A stretch of DNA of 64,000 nt from an uncultured Emticicia sp. (lineage in GTDB: Bacteria; Bacteroidota; Bacteroidia; Cytophagales; Spirosomataceae): the NCBI RefSeq assembly GCF_937903345.1, contig NZ_CALCZQ010000030.1, forward strand, positions 248,001 through 312,000. Reading direction: 5' to 3'. Shown here piece after piece: positions 18,323 through 27,118 of this stretch. Below the pieces are notes generated by a model. That model ran no database searches, was not told the origin of the DNA, and saw only the letters and a list, made by a program, of their open reading frames with translations. How positions within the stretch are numbered: position 1 is the first letter of the stretch; each line of letters begins with the position of its first letter. The translations under genes were made by a program, and so were the position numbers.

Positions 18323-19606
18323 ATGGCTGGTACAGCAGAAATAATACTTGACGGTAAATCTTACCATTATCCCACCATTGAGGGTACTGAGGGCGAAAGA
18401 GCAATTGACATTGCAAAACTTCGTGACGAAACAGGCTACATTACGATTGATAGCGGTTACAAAAACACTGGTGCTACAAAAAGTGCTATTACATTTTTGG
18501 ATGGCGAATTAGGGATTTTGCATTATCGAGGCTACTCTATTGAAGACCTTGCTGAAAAAGCTAACTTTTTAGAGGTTGCTTATTTATTAATCTATGGAGA
18601 ATTGCCAACAACTGAGCAATATAACAAATTTGAGTATGATATTCGTACACACACAATTGTGAACGAAGATATGCGTAGAATATTCAACGGTTTCCCAGTG
18701 AATGCTCACCCAATGGGCGTGATGTCGTCATTGATAAGTGCAATGAGTGGTTTCTACCCAGATTCTTATGATGAAAAAGCTCCAGATCGTACCGAGACGC
18801 ATATTATACGTTTGTTGGCTAAATTCCCAACATTGGCTACTTGGTGCTATAAAAAATCACATGGCCACCCAATCAATTATCCAAAAAATTCATTGGATTA
18901 CTGCTCAAACTTCTTACAAATGATGTTTTCACTTCCAGTAGAAGACTATCATGTTGACCCAGTGGTTTCGGCAGCATTAAATAAATTATTGATTCTGCAC
19001 GCTGACCACGAACAAAACTGCTCAACTTCGACAGTACGTTTGGTTGGCTCGTCTAAAGCAAATTTATATTCGTCAATTTCAGCAGGTATTTCGGCACTTT
19101 GGGGACCACTTCATGGTGGTGCAAACCAAGAGGTAATTGAAATGCTCGAAGAAATCAAAGCTGATGGTGGCGATGTAATGAAGTTTGTAAACAAAGCAAA
19201 AGATAAAAATTCAGGTTTCCGTTTGATGGGCTTTGGACACAGAGTTTATAAAAACTTTGACCCACGTGCCAAAATCATCAAAAAAGCGGCTGATGATATT
19301 CTCACAAAGTTGGGCGTAAATGACCCAGTTCTTGAAATCGCAAAAGGCTTAGAAGAAGCTGCTTTGCACGATGATTATTTCGTTTCAAGAAAATTATATC
19401 CAAACGTTGATTTCTACTCAGGTATCATTTACCGTGCATTGGGCATTCCGACCAATATGTTTACAGTAATGTTTGCATTGGGTCGTCTGCCAGGTTGGAT
19501 TGGGCAATGGAAAGAAATGAGAGCTAACAAAGAGCCAATCGGTCGTCCACGTCAGATTTATACTGGTGCAACTTCACGTCCGTTTGTACCTATAGCCGAA
19601 AGATAA
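18323..19606 (+). CDS. gltA: Citrate synthase
   Basis: 427 residues from the ATG at 18323, which matches the length and N-terminus of the E. coli-type enzyme; a second ATG three codons upstream (18314) is possible. Active-site segments are all present: LHADHEQNCSTSTVR, WGPLHGGANQEV with the catalytic His, MGFGHRVYKNFDPRA with the second His, and NVDFYSG with the catalytic Asp. It condenses acetyl-CoA and oxaloacetate to citrate, the entry step of the TCA cycle, in the cytoplasm. It is a single-gene unit with its own strong terminator at 19652-19685 and an unusual hairpin-forming leader repeat. Confidence 0.96.
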   Translation: MAGTAEIILDGKSYHYPTIEGTEGERAIDIAKLRDETGYITIDSGYKNTGATKSAITFLDGELGILHYRGYSIEDLAEKANFLEVAYLLIYGELPTTEQYNKFEYDIRTHTIVNEDMRRIFNGFPVNAHPMGVMSSLISAMSGFYPDSYDEKAPDRTETHIIRLLAKFPTLATWCYKKSHGHPINYPKNSLDYCSNFLQMMFSLPVEDYHVDPVVSAALNKLLILHADHEQNCSTSTVRLVGSSKANLYSSISAGISALWGPLHGGANQEVIEMLEEIKADGGDVMKFVNKAKDKNSGFRLMGFGHRVYKNFDPRAKIIKKAADDILTKLGVNDPVLEIAKGLEEAALHDDYFVSRKLYPNVDFYSGIIYRALGIPTNMFTVMFALGRLPGWIGQWKEMRANKEPIGRPRQIYTGATSRPFVPIAER

Positions 19607-19610
19607 GAGA

Positions 19611-19772
19611 ACTGCAAAGTTACAAAGTCTCATAGTATATAAGTAAATAATAACAAAGAGGAAGCCTTATCGTTTCCTCTTTGTTATTTATGATTTTTCC
19701 ATTGTCAGTGCCCTTGAAAATGGCATTTGTAATCTTTGTTCCTCTGTACCTTTGCTACTTTGTGGCTCAAAG
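19611..19772. repeat. Imperfect palindrome of CAAAG-type words around the gltA terminator
   Basis: The left arm ACTGCAAAGTTACAAAGTCT (19611-19630) is loosely complementary to the right arm near 19734-19772 (…CTCTGTACCTTTGCTACTTTG…): GCAAAGTTACAAAGT against GCAAAGGTACAGAGG in the complement. The gltA terminator hairpin sits between the arms, and the right arm ends at the ribE stop codon. Confidence 0.5.
19652..19685. terminator. Bidirectional intrinsic terminator between gltA and ribE
   Basis: A perfect 12-bp stem, AACAAAGAGGAA (19652-19663) with TTCCTCTTTGTT (19674-19685), 45 bp past the gltA stop. It lies between convergent genes and could serve both. Confidence 0.75.
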
Positions 19773-19774
19773 AC

Positions 19775-20434
19775 TTACTTCCTTGCCAAAATCTTTTGCA
19801 TATATTTTCCCAGAATATCAAATTCAAGATTTATTATACTTCCAACACTTAACTGATGGAAATTGGTATGTTCCCAAGTATATGGAATAATGGCCACACT
19901 AAAGCCATTATCTTTTGAGTTTACAACCGTCAAACTCACGCCATTGATACAAATTGAGCCTTTTTCTACAGTTATATTATTGTTTGTTGTATCGTATTCA
20001 AACGAAATCAACCAACTACCATTTTGGTCTTCTATGGCTGTACATACACCCGTTTGATCAACGTGACCTTGTACGATATGCCCATCAAAACGCCCATTGG
20101 CCGGCATACAACGTTCTAAATTTACCTTATCTCCAATTTTGAGTTTTCCCAAATTTGTCTTTTTTAGTGTTTCGTCAATAGCTGTAACTTTATAAAATGT
20201 TGAATGATTTATGTCGTCTGCTAAATGATTATTTGGGTCATTGCTCACTACTGACTGTGAACCGCCGACCGTGGACTCTATACTAACAACCGTCAAACAA
20301 ACGCCATTGTGCGACACACTTTGGTCGATTTTTAATTCATTGGCAATCCTCGATTCAAATGTAAAAGTAAGGTTTGTTCCCTCGGCATGAATATCTACTA
20401 CTTGGGCGATTGCCTCTACGATTCCTGTAAACAT
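19775..20434 (-). CDS. ribE: Riboflavin synthase, alpha subunit
   Basis: 219 residues starting MFTGIVEAIAQV, the invariant N-terminus of the family. Two lumazine-binding repeats are present: the first contains SVSHNGVCLTVVSIE, the second GHIVQGHVDQTGVC and GSICINGVSLTVVNS. The enzyme makes riboflavin and the pyrimidine by dismutation of two molecules of 6,7-dimethyl-8-ribityllumazine in the cytoplasm. The gene stands alone, not in a rib operon; it is convergent with gltA and divergent from the DUF1684 gene. The symbol ribC is also used for this gene in some organisms. No FMN riboswitch is visible in the 127-bp upstream spacer. Confidence 0.95.
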   Translation of the reverse strand: MFTGIVEAIAQVVDIHAEGTNLTFTFESRIANELKIDQSVSHNGVCLTVVSIESTVGGSQSVVSNDPNNHLADDINHSTFYKVTAIDETLKKTNLGKLKIGDKVNLERCMPANGRFDGHIVQGHVDQTGVCTAIEDQNGSWLISFEYDTTNNNITVEKGSICINGVSLTVVNSKDNGFSVAIIPYTWEHTNFHQLSVGSIINLEFDILGKYMQKILARK

Positions 20435-20561
20435 AATTTTTAAATTTTAAGCTGCGAATAACGGAAATTAAGGTCGGAAAAAGAATAGTTTTTTACTAAA
20501 TTTACTAACTTAGCAAATGGATTATATCCTTTCAATTTAATAACATATAAACCTTGTAAAT

Positions 20562-21152
20562 ATGTTTAAAAACAAAGTTTTTTTAGTAATAATTGTACTA
20601 GGTATTTTCGGAATTATATTCTACTCATTGAATGGGTCTGAAAGTTATGTTGATACTATAAAAAAACAACGTGATTTGTTTTTAAAAAACTTGATGTCTG
20701 AAAACGATTCTCCAATCGCCTCAATCAATGATTTTTCGGGAATAAAATATTTTGAAGCCGATAAAAATTTTATCGTTGATGCTGATTTTAAGGCTGAAAG
20801 TGCGGGCCAAGGGATAATTTTAATGACTGACAGCACGCAAACCGAAATCAAAAAAGCGGGAACGGCCACATTTTCGGTAGATGGAAAAACATTCATAGTA
20901 AATGTTTTTGATGAAGGTGAACATTTTTTGTTTCCGTTCAGAGATTTAACGAGTGGCAAAGAAACCTATGGCGGCGGACGTTTTATCAATATTCCTAAAG
21001 AGAACCTAAAAGACGATAAATTAGAAATAGACTTCAACAATGCCCATAATTTTTATTGTGCTTATAACGAAAGTTTCATTTGCCCGATTCCGCCAAAAGA
21101 AAACTTTATTAATGCTGAAATCAAGGCAGGGGAGAAGAAATATAAAGATTAA
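20562..21152 (+). CDS. DUF1684 domain protein, membrane-anchored
   Basis: 196 residues. One N-terminal hydrophobic helix (VFLVIIVLGIFGIIFYSL, residues about 6-23) anchors or exports the protein. The DUF1684 signature follows: YGGGRFINIPK, then DFNNAHNFYCAYNESFICPI and PPKENFINAEIKAGEK at the end. The family is widespread in Bacteroidota and other bacteria; its biochemical role is not established. A wider ketol- or lipid-related function is only speculation. The gene is divergent from ribE and stands alone. Confidence 0.88.
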   Translation: MFKNKVFLVIIVLGIFGIIFYSLNGSESYVDTIKKQRDLFLKNLMSENDSPIASINDFSGIKYFEADKNFIVDADFKAESAGQGIILMTDSTQTEIKKAGTATFSVDGKTFIVNVFDEGEHFLFPFRDLTSGKETYGGGRFINIPKENLKDDKLEIDFNNAHNFYCAYNESFICPIPPKENFINAEIKAGEKKYKD

Positions 21153-21351
21153 ATTTCTAGACAAAATCTGTGAATAAAATCACCCACTTGTGAAAGAAAG
21201 GAATTGTAATTTTCTTATTTAGGACCTAGAGTCCAAAAAGTGTATTAAGAAACCAATCCTTTTTTTCCAATAGATAGCGAATTTATTCGCTCTAATAAAA
21301 CCCAGTTAATTATAACAAACTAAATTTTACCAAACCAAACCATAGAGAATA

Positions 21352-23811
21352 ATGAAAAAACGCTTTATCAAAACCCTTATTTTTCTCATAATCAGTTCGT
21401 TTGCGTTTTCGCAGGAACTCAAAACCATCGAGGCCTTTACGGCTGGAATGGAAAAAAAAGAAGGCTTTCTGACTTTTTACTGGAATGCCAAGGAAAATAA
21501 AATTTGGCTCGAAATTGATAAATTTGATATTGAATTGCTCTATTACCCTTCCTTAGCTCAAGGAGTTGGCTCCAATGATATTGGCCTCGATCGTGGCCGT
21601 TTGGGTCAAGAACACGTAGTGAAATTCCAACGCACCGGCAATAAGGTATTGATGGTTGAGCCTAATTATGCTTATCGTGCTATTTCAAACGACCCAATTG
21701 AACGCCGAGCCGTTGAAGAATCTTTTGCCAAGTCAGTGCATTTTGGTTTCGATATAAAAGCTGAAAGCAATGGCAAAGTTTTGGTAGATTTAACTCCTTT
21801 CTTATTGCAAGATGCCATTGGTGCTGCCCAAGATATTGCTCGTGCCAAACAAGGAACTTTTCGCTTTGATGCCTCAAGAAGTACAGTTTACTTACCTCAT
21901 TGCAAAAGTTTTCCAAAAAATACAGAGTTTGAAATGACCATTACGCTTACGGGTGAAAATGCAGGACAATACCTACGTGATGTTGTGCCAACGGCTTCAA
22001 TCGTAACCATGAATCAGCATCATTCATTTGTAGAATTACCCGATTTATCAAAAAATGAATTTAAGGCCAGAGAATATGATCCGCGAATTGGCTACAATGG
22101 CATTGAATATTTTGATTATGCTACACCAATTAGTGAGCCAATTATAAAAAGATACATTTCTAGACATCGTTTGCAGAAAAAAGACCCAACTTCAATGATA
22201 AGTGAGGCTGTTAAGCCAATCATCTATTATATGGACCCAGGTGCTCCTGAACCTATTCGTTCGGCCTTGATGGAAGGCGGTGCTTGGTGGAATCAAGCGT
22301 ATGAGGCAGCCGGTTACAAAGATGCTTTTCAAGTAAAGCTCTTACCAGCCGATGCTGACCCGATGGATATTCGCTATAACCTCATTCAATGGGTGCATCG
22401 CAGTACTCGTGGCTGGTCGTATGGTGCGAGTGTTATTGACCCACGTACGGGCGAGATTTTGAAAGGAAAAGTTACACTTGGTTCATTGCGTGTACGTCAA
22501 GACTTTTTGATTGCTCAAGGCTTTTTAGGAAATTATGAAAGCGACACTTCAAAAGTAAAAGAAATTATGCAGATGTCGATCGACCGTCTCAAACAATTGG
22601 CGGCACATGAAATTGGACATACTTTGGGATTACCACATAATTATATTTCAAGCACTGCAGGTCGGGCCTCGGTGATGGATTATCCGCATCCTTTGGTTGA
22701 TTATGCCAATGGTAAATTTGATCTTTCTCGTGCTTATGCGATGGGAATCGGTGATTATGATAAAGCTTCAATCATTTGGGGCTACCAAGATTTTCCTGCA
22801 AGTGTCAACGAAAAAGTTGAGTTGGAGAAAATTGTACAAAATACACTTCGCAAAGGTTTACGCTTCCTAACAGACCAAGATGCACGCCCTGAGGGGTCTG
22901 TTAGTCCGAATACGCACTTATGGGATAATGGAGCAGATGCCACAAGTGAGTTGAAAAGAGTGATGGAATTACGTAAAATTGCTTTGCAAAATTTTACAGA
23001 AAAGAAAATTACAAAGGCTACGCCAATGGCCAATTTGGAAGAAGTTTTAGTTCCAATGTATATGTTCCATCGTTTCCAAGTAGAAGCCGCTGCTAAGGTT
23101 TTGGGAGGGGCAGATTATAATTTTGCATTGCGTGGTGATGGTCAAGTAGTTTATGAACCTGTGCCAGCCGCTAAACAACGTGAAGCATTTAATGCTCTGA
23201 TGGGAACACTAACTCCACAGTTTTTAGCTGTACCTGAGCATATTTTGAAGATGATTCCGCCACGTGCTTTCAGATATGATGCGAATCCAAGAGAAACTTT
23301 CAAACGTCATACAGGTCTTGCATTCGACCCACTGGCTCCCGCCGAAGCAGCAGCTGGCTTGACGTTGAGAATGATTCTAAATCCAGAGCGTTGTTCGAGA
23401 CTCGTAAGCCAAAGAGTGTTGAAAGCAGATTTGCCGACTTTCTCAGAAATAACAAAAGAAATGAATAAAAAGCTGTGGAAGAAGCCAGAAATGATTGATA
23501 ATGTGAGTTATTTTGCTCAAATCGACCGAATGGTAGCGATGCAATACCTCGACCATTTGATGAAATTAGCAAATAATAAAGAAACAGCTTCTGAGGTAAG
23601 AATGAATGCGTATGCATCAATTGATGATATTAAGACTTGGGTTTCTGGTAAAATGTTTGACGGAGGAGGTTTTGCAAGACTTACTTTGTTGAAAATTAAG
23701 CAGTTTGAAGAAAATCCAGAGGCAGTTATTTCGTCAAATGCACTTACACCACCGGATGGACAGCCGATTGAGTCTGGATATGATTGGTTGAGTACTGAGT
23801 GTGAGTGGTAA
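21352..23811 (+). CDS. Secreted zinc-dependent metalloprotease (DUF5117/DUF5118 family)
   Basis: 819 residues with signal peptide MKKRFIKTLIFLIISSFAFSQ. The N-terminal third matches the DUF5118/DUF5117 part found in these proteases (FYWNAKENKIWLEIDKFD; YYPSLAQGVGSNDIGLDRGR). The catalytic motif HEIGHTLGLPH lies at residues 419-429, a metzincin-type HExxHxxGxxH, with a Met-turn-like SVMDYPHP from about residue 440. The C-terminal part (PPRAFRYDANPRETFKRHTG) matches the family's extension. Such proteins are abundant and secreted in Bacteroidota; substrates are unknown. Single-gene unit ended by a perfect 18-bp terminator hairpin. Confidence 0.9.
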   Translation: MKKRFIKTLIFLIISSFAFSQELKTIEAFTAGMEKKEGFLTFYWNAKENKIWLEIDKFDIELLYYPSLAQGVGSNDIGLDRGRLGQEHVVKFQRTGNKVLMVEPNYAYRAISNDPIERRAVEESFAKSVHFGFDIKAESNGKVLVDLTPFLLQDAIGAAQDIARAKQGTFRFDASRSTVYLPHCKSFPKNTEFEMTITLTGENAGQYLRDVVPTASIVTMNQHHSFVELPDLSKNEFKAREYDPRIGYNGIEYFDYATPISEPIIKRYISRHRLQKKDPTSMISEAVKPIIYYMDPGAPEPIRSALMEGGAWWNQAYEAAGYKDAFQVKLLPADADPMDIRYNLIQWVHRSTRGWSYGASVIDPRTGEILKGKVTLGSLRVRQDFLIAQGFLGNYESDTSKVKEIMQMSIDRLKQLAAHEIGHTLGLPHNYISSTAGRASVMDYPHPLVDYANGKFDLSRAYAMGIGDYDKASIIWGYQDFPASVNEKVELEKIVQNTLRKGLRFLTDQDARPEGSVSPNTHLWDNGADATSELKRVMELRKIALQNFTEKKITKATPMANLEEVLVPMYMFHRFQVEAAAKVLGGADYNFALRGDGQVVYEPVPAAKQREAFNALMGTLTPQFLAVPEHILKMIPPRAFRYDANPRETFKRHTGLAFDPLAPAEAAAGLTLRMILNPERCSRLVSQRVLKADLPTFSEITKEMNKKLWKKPEMIDNVSYFAQIDRMVAMQYLDHLMKLANNKETASEVRMNAYASIDDIKTWVSGKMFDGGGFARLTLLKIKQFEENPEAVISSNALTPPDGQPIESGYDWLSTECEW

Positions 23812-23839
23812 ACCTCAATCCCTAAAGGGGAGTTAAATA

Positions 23840-23878
23840 AAAAAAGGCTTTCAAAATTATATTTTGAAAGCCTTTTTT
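23840..23878. terminator. Perfect bidirectional terminator between the metalloprotease and fucosidase genes
   Basis: An 18-bp perfect stem (23840-23857 with 23861-23878) and a TAT loop; the GC core GGCTTTC is flanked by A6 and T6 runs so it terminates in both directions. It lies 28 bp past the protease stop. Confidence 0.9.
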
Positions 23879-24054
23879 ATAGCTACATTGAAATAATCAA
23901 TAGTTATTGTATTGTAATGTTGATAATTTATAATTTACACTTATTCGGACTTTCAATAATTAAAATGATTCATTTTACTAAATTTAAGTCCTCAAAATTG
24001 TAAAAAGAGCTTCAAATTTCCTTAAAACTCCTTTAAATGCTATAATTAAAAAAA

Positions 24055-25401
24055 TTACTCAGGCGTATTATATAATGCTACTTTCGAGATTATTGGCTTT
24101 GCGAAAGCCTCATCAAAAACGATTCTGAGTTCTTTAGCGGTTGTTTTTGGGAAATAAACAATTCTTTTTTGTCCGATTGTTGTTGCAAAAGTGAGGTTTT
24201 TCCATTCATCATTAATTTTTGCTTGAACATAAAACTTCTTCACTCTCTGCCCATAACGAATATCTTCTTGCACTACAAAACAATTAAAAGTTTGGGGCGT
24301 TTTTAGTGTAATATCGTAATTGTCTTTACTGAAATTCTTTGTAAAATTGCCAGGAGTCAAGAGATTATTCTTGAAATAAGTATCTCTCATTTTCTTGAAA
24401 TCCATCAAGGATTTTTCATCGTTTTCATGTATCAACCCACGACTATCAACTGGAATATTCAATAATAGATTTGAACCACGTCCAACCGATTTATTCCAAA
24501 TATTCATTAAATCTTTGTCTGTTTTTACCTTATTATCTTCGTTTTTATGGTAAAACCAACCTGGGCGAATAGAAACATCGCATTCAGCCGGAATCCAGTG
24601 CGTACCTTTTTCGTCACCCACGTTGAGGTGAGCAGGTTTATCATACGCAGGAAAAAGTTGATTACCATTGATGGTTGCCCAGCACGTTTCGCCCGCAAAA
24701 CCATTTTCATTGCCTACCCAACGAATATCAGGACCAGCATCGCTAAAAATCAAAGCGTGGGGTTGGTAGGTTTTTACTGTTTTATTAAATAAAGGAAAAT
24801 CATACACTTGTCGTTTTCCATTTGGGCCTTCACCGTTAGCTCCATCGAACCAAACTTCAAATAAATCTCCATATTGAGTTGTGATTTCTTTGAGCATATT
24901 TACATAGATCTGGTTGTATTCGGGCGTGCCATAAGTTGGATGATTTCTGTCCCAAGGAGAAATATAAAGCCCCATTTTTAAGCCATATTCTTTGCAAGCT
25001 GCCGATAATTCTTTCAAAATATCACCTTTACCATTCTTCCATTTCGATTCTCTCACAGTGTGAGTCGAATATTTACTTGGAAATAAAGCAAAACCATCGT
25101 GATGTTTGGCGGTAAGAATAATTCCTTTCATTCCAGCGGCTTTACAGATTCTTGCCCACTGGCGGCAGTCGAGTTGTGTAGGATTAAAAATTTCTACTTT
25201 TTCGGTTCCATCGCCCCATTCTTTGTCGGTAAACGCGTTTGGGCCAAAGTGGATAAAACCATAGTATTCCAGATTATGCCATTTTATTTGGTCGGCAGAA
25301 GGTGTTACGCCATAAGGTTTTGGGTTTTGTGCAAAAAGTATATTTACCCCCAAAAGGGAGACTAAAAAAAATAGCAATACAACAGTAAAGTTTCTTTTCA
25401 T
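24055..25401 (-). CDS. Alpha-L-fucosidase, glycoside hydrolase family 29
   Basis: 448 residues with signal peptide ending NILFAQ. GH29 features: WHNLEYYGFIHFGPNAFTDK near residues 41-60, TAKHHDGFALFPS at 98-110, GLYISPWDRNHP, and EVWFDGANGEG with Asp186 as the likely catalytic nucleophile. Bacterial GH29 enzymes remove alpha-L-fucose from glycans by a retaining mechanism, usually in the periplasm. The C-terminal 100 residues form a beta-rich, discoidin-like domain (KTPQTFNCFVVQEDIR). The gene is not in a PUL here; it is divergent from an EEP-family hydrolase gene with -7 boxes for both in the spacer. Confidence 0.92.
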   Translation of the reverse strand: MKRNFTVVLLFFLVSLLGVNILFAQNPKPYGVTPSADQIKWHNLEYYGFIHFGPNAFTDKEWGDGTEKVEIFNPTQLDCRQWARICKAAGMKGIILTAKHHDGFALFPSKYSTHTVRESKWKNGKGDILKELSAACKEYGLKMGLYISPWDRNHPTYGTPEYNQIYVNMLKEITTQYGDLFEVWFDGANGEGPNGKRQVYDFPLFNKTVKTYQPHALIFSDAGPDIRWVGNENGFAGETCWATINGNQLFPAYDKPAHLNVGDEKGTHWIPAECDVSIRPGWFYHKNEDNKVKTDKDLMNIWNKSVGRGSNLLLNIPVDSRGLIHENDEKSLMDFKKMRDTYFKNNLLTPGNFTKNFSKDNYDITLKTPQTFNCFVVQEDIRYGQRVKKFYVQAKINDEWKNLTFATTIGQKRIVYFPKTTAKELRIVFDEAFAKPIISKVALYNTPE

Positions 25402-25433
25402 TTGATATCTTAATTGAATTAGGTTTGAGAATA

Positions 25434-25441
25434 CAAAAATA
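25434..25441 (-). promoter_or_regulatory. Probable -7 box for the fucosidase gene
   Basis: Reads TATTTTTG on the minus strand, an exact TAnnTTTG match, 32 bp before the fucosidase start. No clear -33 element. Confidence 0.45.
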
Positions 25442-25511
25442 GAAAATGTGATTAATAATCTGTTAAAAATATCTTAATTCGAGATGCAATTAAAATTTTC
25501 ATAAATTCTCC

Positions 25512-25519
25512 TACTTTTG
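25512..25519 (+). promoter_or_regulatory. Probable -7 box for the EEP-family hydrolase gene
   Basis: TACTTTTG, an exact TAnnTTTG match, 31 bp before the ATG at 25551. The -33 element is weak. Confidence 0.5.
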
Positions 25520-25550
25520 TAAAATAAAACTACAAAAAAAGCTTAAAAAA

Positions 25551-26402
25551 ATGAATAAAAGTATTTTATTTCTTCTAATTGTCTTAACTCCCAAACTGGG
25601 GGTGGCAGAGTTATTTGCTCAGAAAAAAATACCAATTACTATCGCTTCCTATAACCTAAGATATAATACCTCAAATGATGGTGTCAATGCGTGGCCGAAT
25701 AGGAAAGAATTAGTGAAAGGCTTGATTCGTTTTCATGAGTTTGATATTTTTGGAATCCAAGAAGGCCTACGTGGACAGCTTGATGATATTGCCGAAATGG
25801 AAGATTTTTCTTTTCTTGGCAACGGTCGTGATGATGGCAAACAAGGTGGAGAGCATTCTTCTATTTTTTACCGAAAATCTCGCTTTGAAGTTGTGGAATC
25901 AGGTGATTTTTGGCTGAGCGAAACCCCCAATGTGCCAGGTAAAGGTTGGGATGCCACTTGCTGTAATCGTATTTGTTCTTGGGCAAAATTTAAAGATTTG
26001 ACTACAAAAAAATCATTTTATGTTTTCAATGTGCATTTCGACCATCAAGGAGTTGTGGCACGTCGTGAGTCAGGAAAATTGATGGTGAATAAAATCCAAG
26101 AAATTGCTAAAGATGCAAACGTTATTCTGACAGGAGATTTTAATTCTACGCCTGAAACTGAGCAGATTCAGCATATTCAGACACTATTGAGTGATTCAAA
26201 ACAAGTGTCACAAACACCAGCTTATGGTCCAGAAGGAACATTTAACGGCTTTAAATTTGATGCTCCTTTGAAAAACAGAATTGATTATATATTTACGAGT
26301 AAGCAAGTAAGTGTGCTAAAATATGGAGTCTTGACTGACTCGTTCGAGCAACGCTATCCATCTGACCATCAGCCAGTTGTAGTGAAGGTAGTATTGGATT
26401 AA
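25551..26402 (+). CDS. Secreted endonuclease/exonuclease/phosphatase (EEP) family protein
   Basis: 283 residues with a signal peptide ending LFAQ. The EEP-fold catalytic motifs are complete: SYNLRYNTSNDG (Asn), FGIQEGL (Glu metal ligand), NVHFDHQG (His), LTGDFNSTP (Asp-x-Asn), and YPSDHQPV (the final Asp-His). Such secreted Bacteroidota EEP proteins are often called phosphodiesterases or nucleases; whether the substrate is nucleic acid, phosphoinositide or another phosphoester cannot be read from sequence. Single gene, divergent from the fucosidase gene and convergent with the GNAT gene. Confidence 0.9.
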   Translation: MNKSILFLLIVLTPKLGVAELFAQKKIPITIASYNLRYNTSNDGVNAWPNRKELVKGLIRFHEFDIFGIQEGLRGQLDDIAEMEDFSFLGNGRDDGKQGGEHSSIFYRKSRFEVVESGDFWLSETPNVPGKGWDATCCNRICSWAKFKDLTTKKSFYVFNVHFDHQGVVARRESGKLMVNKIQEIAKDANVILTGDFNSTPETEQIQHIQTLLSDSKQVSQTPAYGPEGTFNGFKFDAPLKNRIDYIFTSKQVSVLKYGVLTDSFEQRYPSDHQPVVVKVVLD

Positions 26403-26447
26403 AAAAAAAAGATTCATTGCTGTTGGTCAAAACTGATGGCAATGAAT
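26401..26447 (-). terminator. Intrinsic terminator of the GNAT gene
   Basis: A perfect 9-bp stem, ATTCATTGC (26412-26420) and GCAATGAAT (26439-26447). On the minus strand it is followed by ten T residues, directly after the GNAT stop at 26452. Confidence 0.8.
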
Positions 26448-26451
26448 AAGC

Positions 26452-26958
26452 CTACTTTACCTTAAATTCCCAGTTTATAATGTTATTAGATTCACCGATT
26501 TTGGTAAAATTATTGCTTTCCAAAATCCGTTGCGAAGAAATATTGTTTTTCTCGGTAGAAGCCAAAACCTTCCAAACTTCAGGTTGCATTTTTGCCCATT
26601 TGAGCATTTTCCCTACTGCTTCGGTCATGTAGCCTTTTCTTCTAAATTCAAAATATGTTCCGTAACCGATTTCTATTTCTCCATCAATGTTTGGTTCGCC
26701 TTGAAAGCATAAATCGCCTACGATTTTGTTTTCTTCTTTCAAAATAAGTGACCAAAGCGTAAAATACAAATAGTTTTTGTTTAAATCTCCTACCGAAGGA
26801 ATTATCGAATCTTCGAGAGCCTCACGAAGTTCGGGTGAAATACTTCTTGGTGATTTTTCAAGTTTGAGTTCCTCCTCTAATGAATTATCAAAATTACTAT
26901 ATTTTATTAACTGTTCGTAAGTAAGTGGGAGTAAAATTAAGCGTTCGGTTTCTATCAT
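26452..26958 (-). CDS. GNAT family N-acetyltransferase (RimJ/RimL-like)
   Basis: 168 residues. The N-terminus IETERLILLPLTYEQLIKY is typical of the RimJ/RimL-type GNAT group, and the acetyl-CoA-binding region is seen as EIGYGTYFEFRRKGYMTEAVGKMLKWA (written here in parts: GYGTYFEFRRKGYMTEAV). The C-terminal NNISSQRILESNNFTKIGE is the usual last helix-strand. It transfers an acetyl group from acetyl-CoA to an amine; the substrate is unknown. Stand-alone gene with its own terminator. Confidence 0.9.
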   Translation of the reverse strand: MIETERLILLPLTYEQLIKYSNFDNSLEEELKLEKSPRSISPELREALEDSIIPSVGDLNKNYLYFTLWSLILKEENKIVGDLCFQGEPNIDGEIEIGYGTYFEFRRKGYMTEAVGKMLKWAKMQPEVWKVLASTEKNNISSQRILESNNFTKIGESNNIINWEFKVK

Positions 26959-27118
26959 TGTTTGTTAAGAATATGTTAAAATAAGTTCCTTTTTAAATTA
27001 AAGGTTCAACAAGCCCCATAAATCCTCTGTTACCTTTTTGGGAGTTATTAGTCTAAATGTTACACCCTATTTATAATACGGTCAAATTTAATATTTTTTC
27101 ATTTTAACAGTAGGACTA

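Noticed and set aside
18314..18325. ATG at 18314 as the citrate synthase start
   Set aside because: Not excluded, but the ATG at 18323 matches the family N-terminus and length better; kept as alternative in the gene entry.
20435..20561. FMN riboswitch upstream of riboflavin synthase
   Set aside because: The 127-bp spacer has none of the conserved riboswitch helices or sequence blocks.
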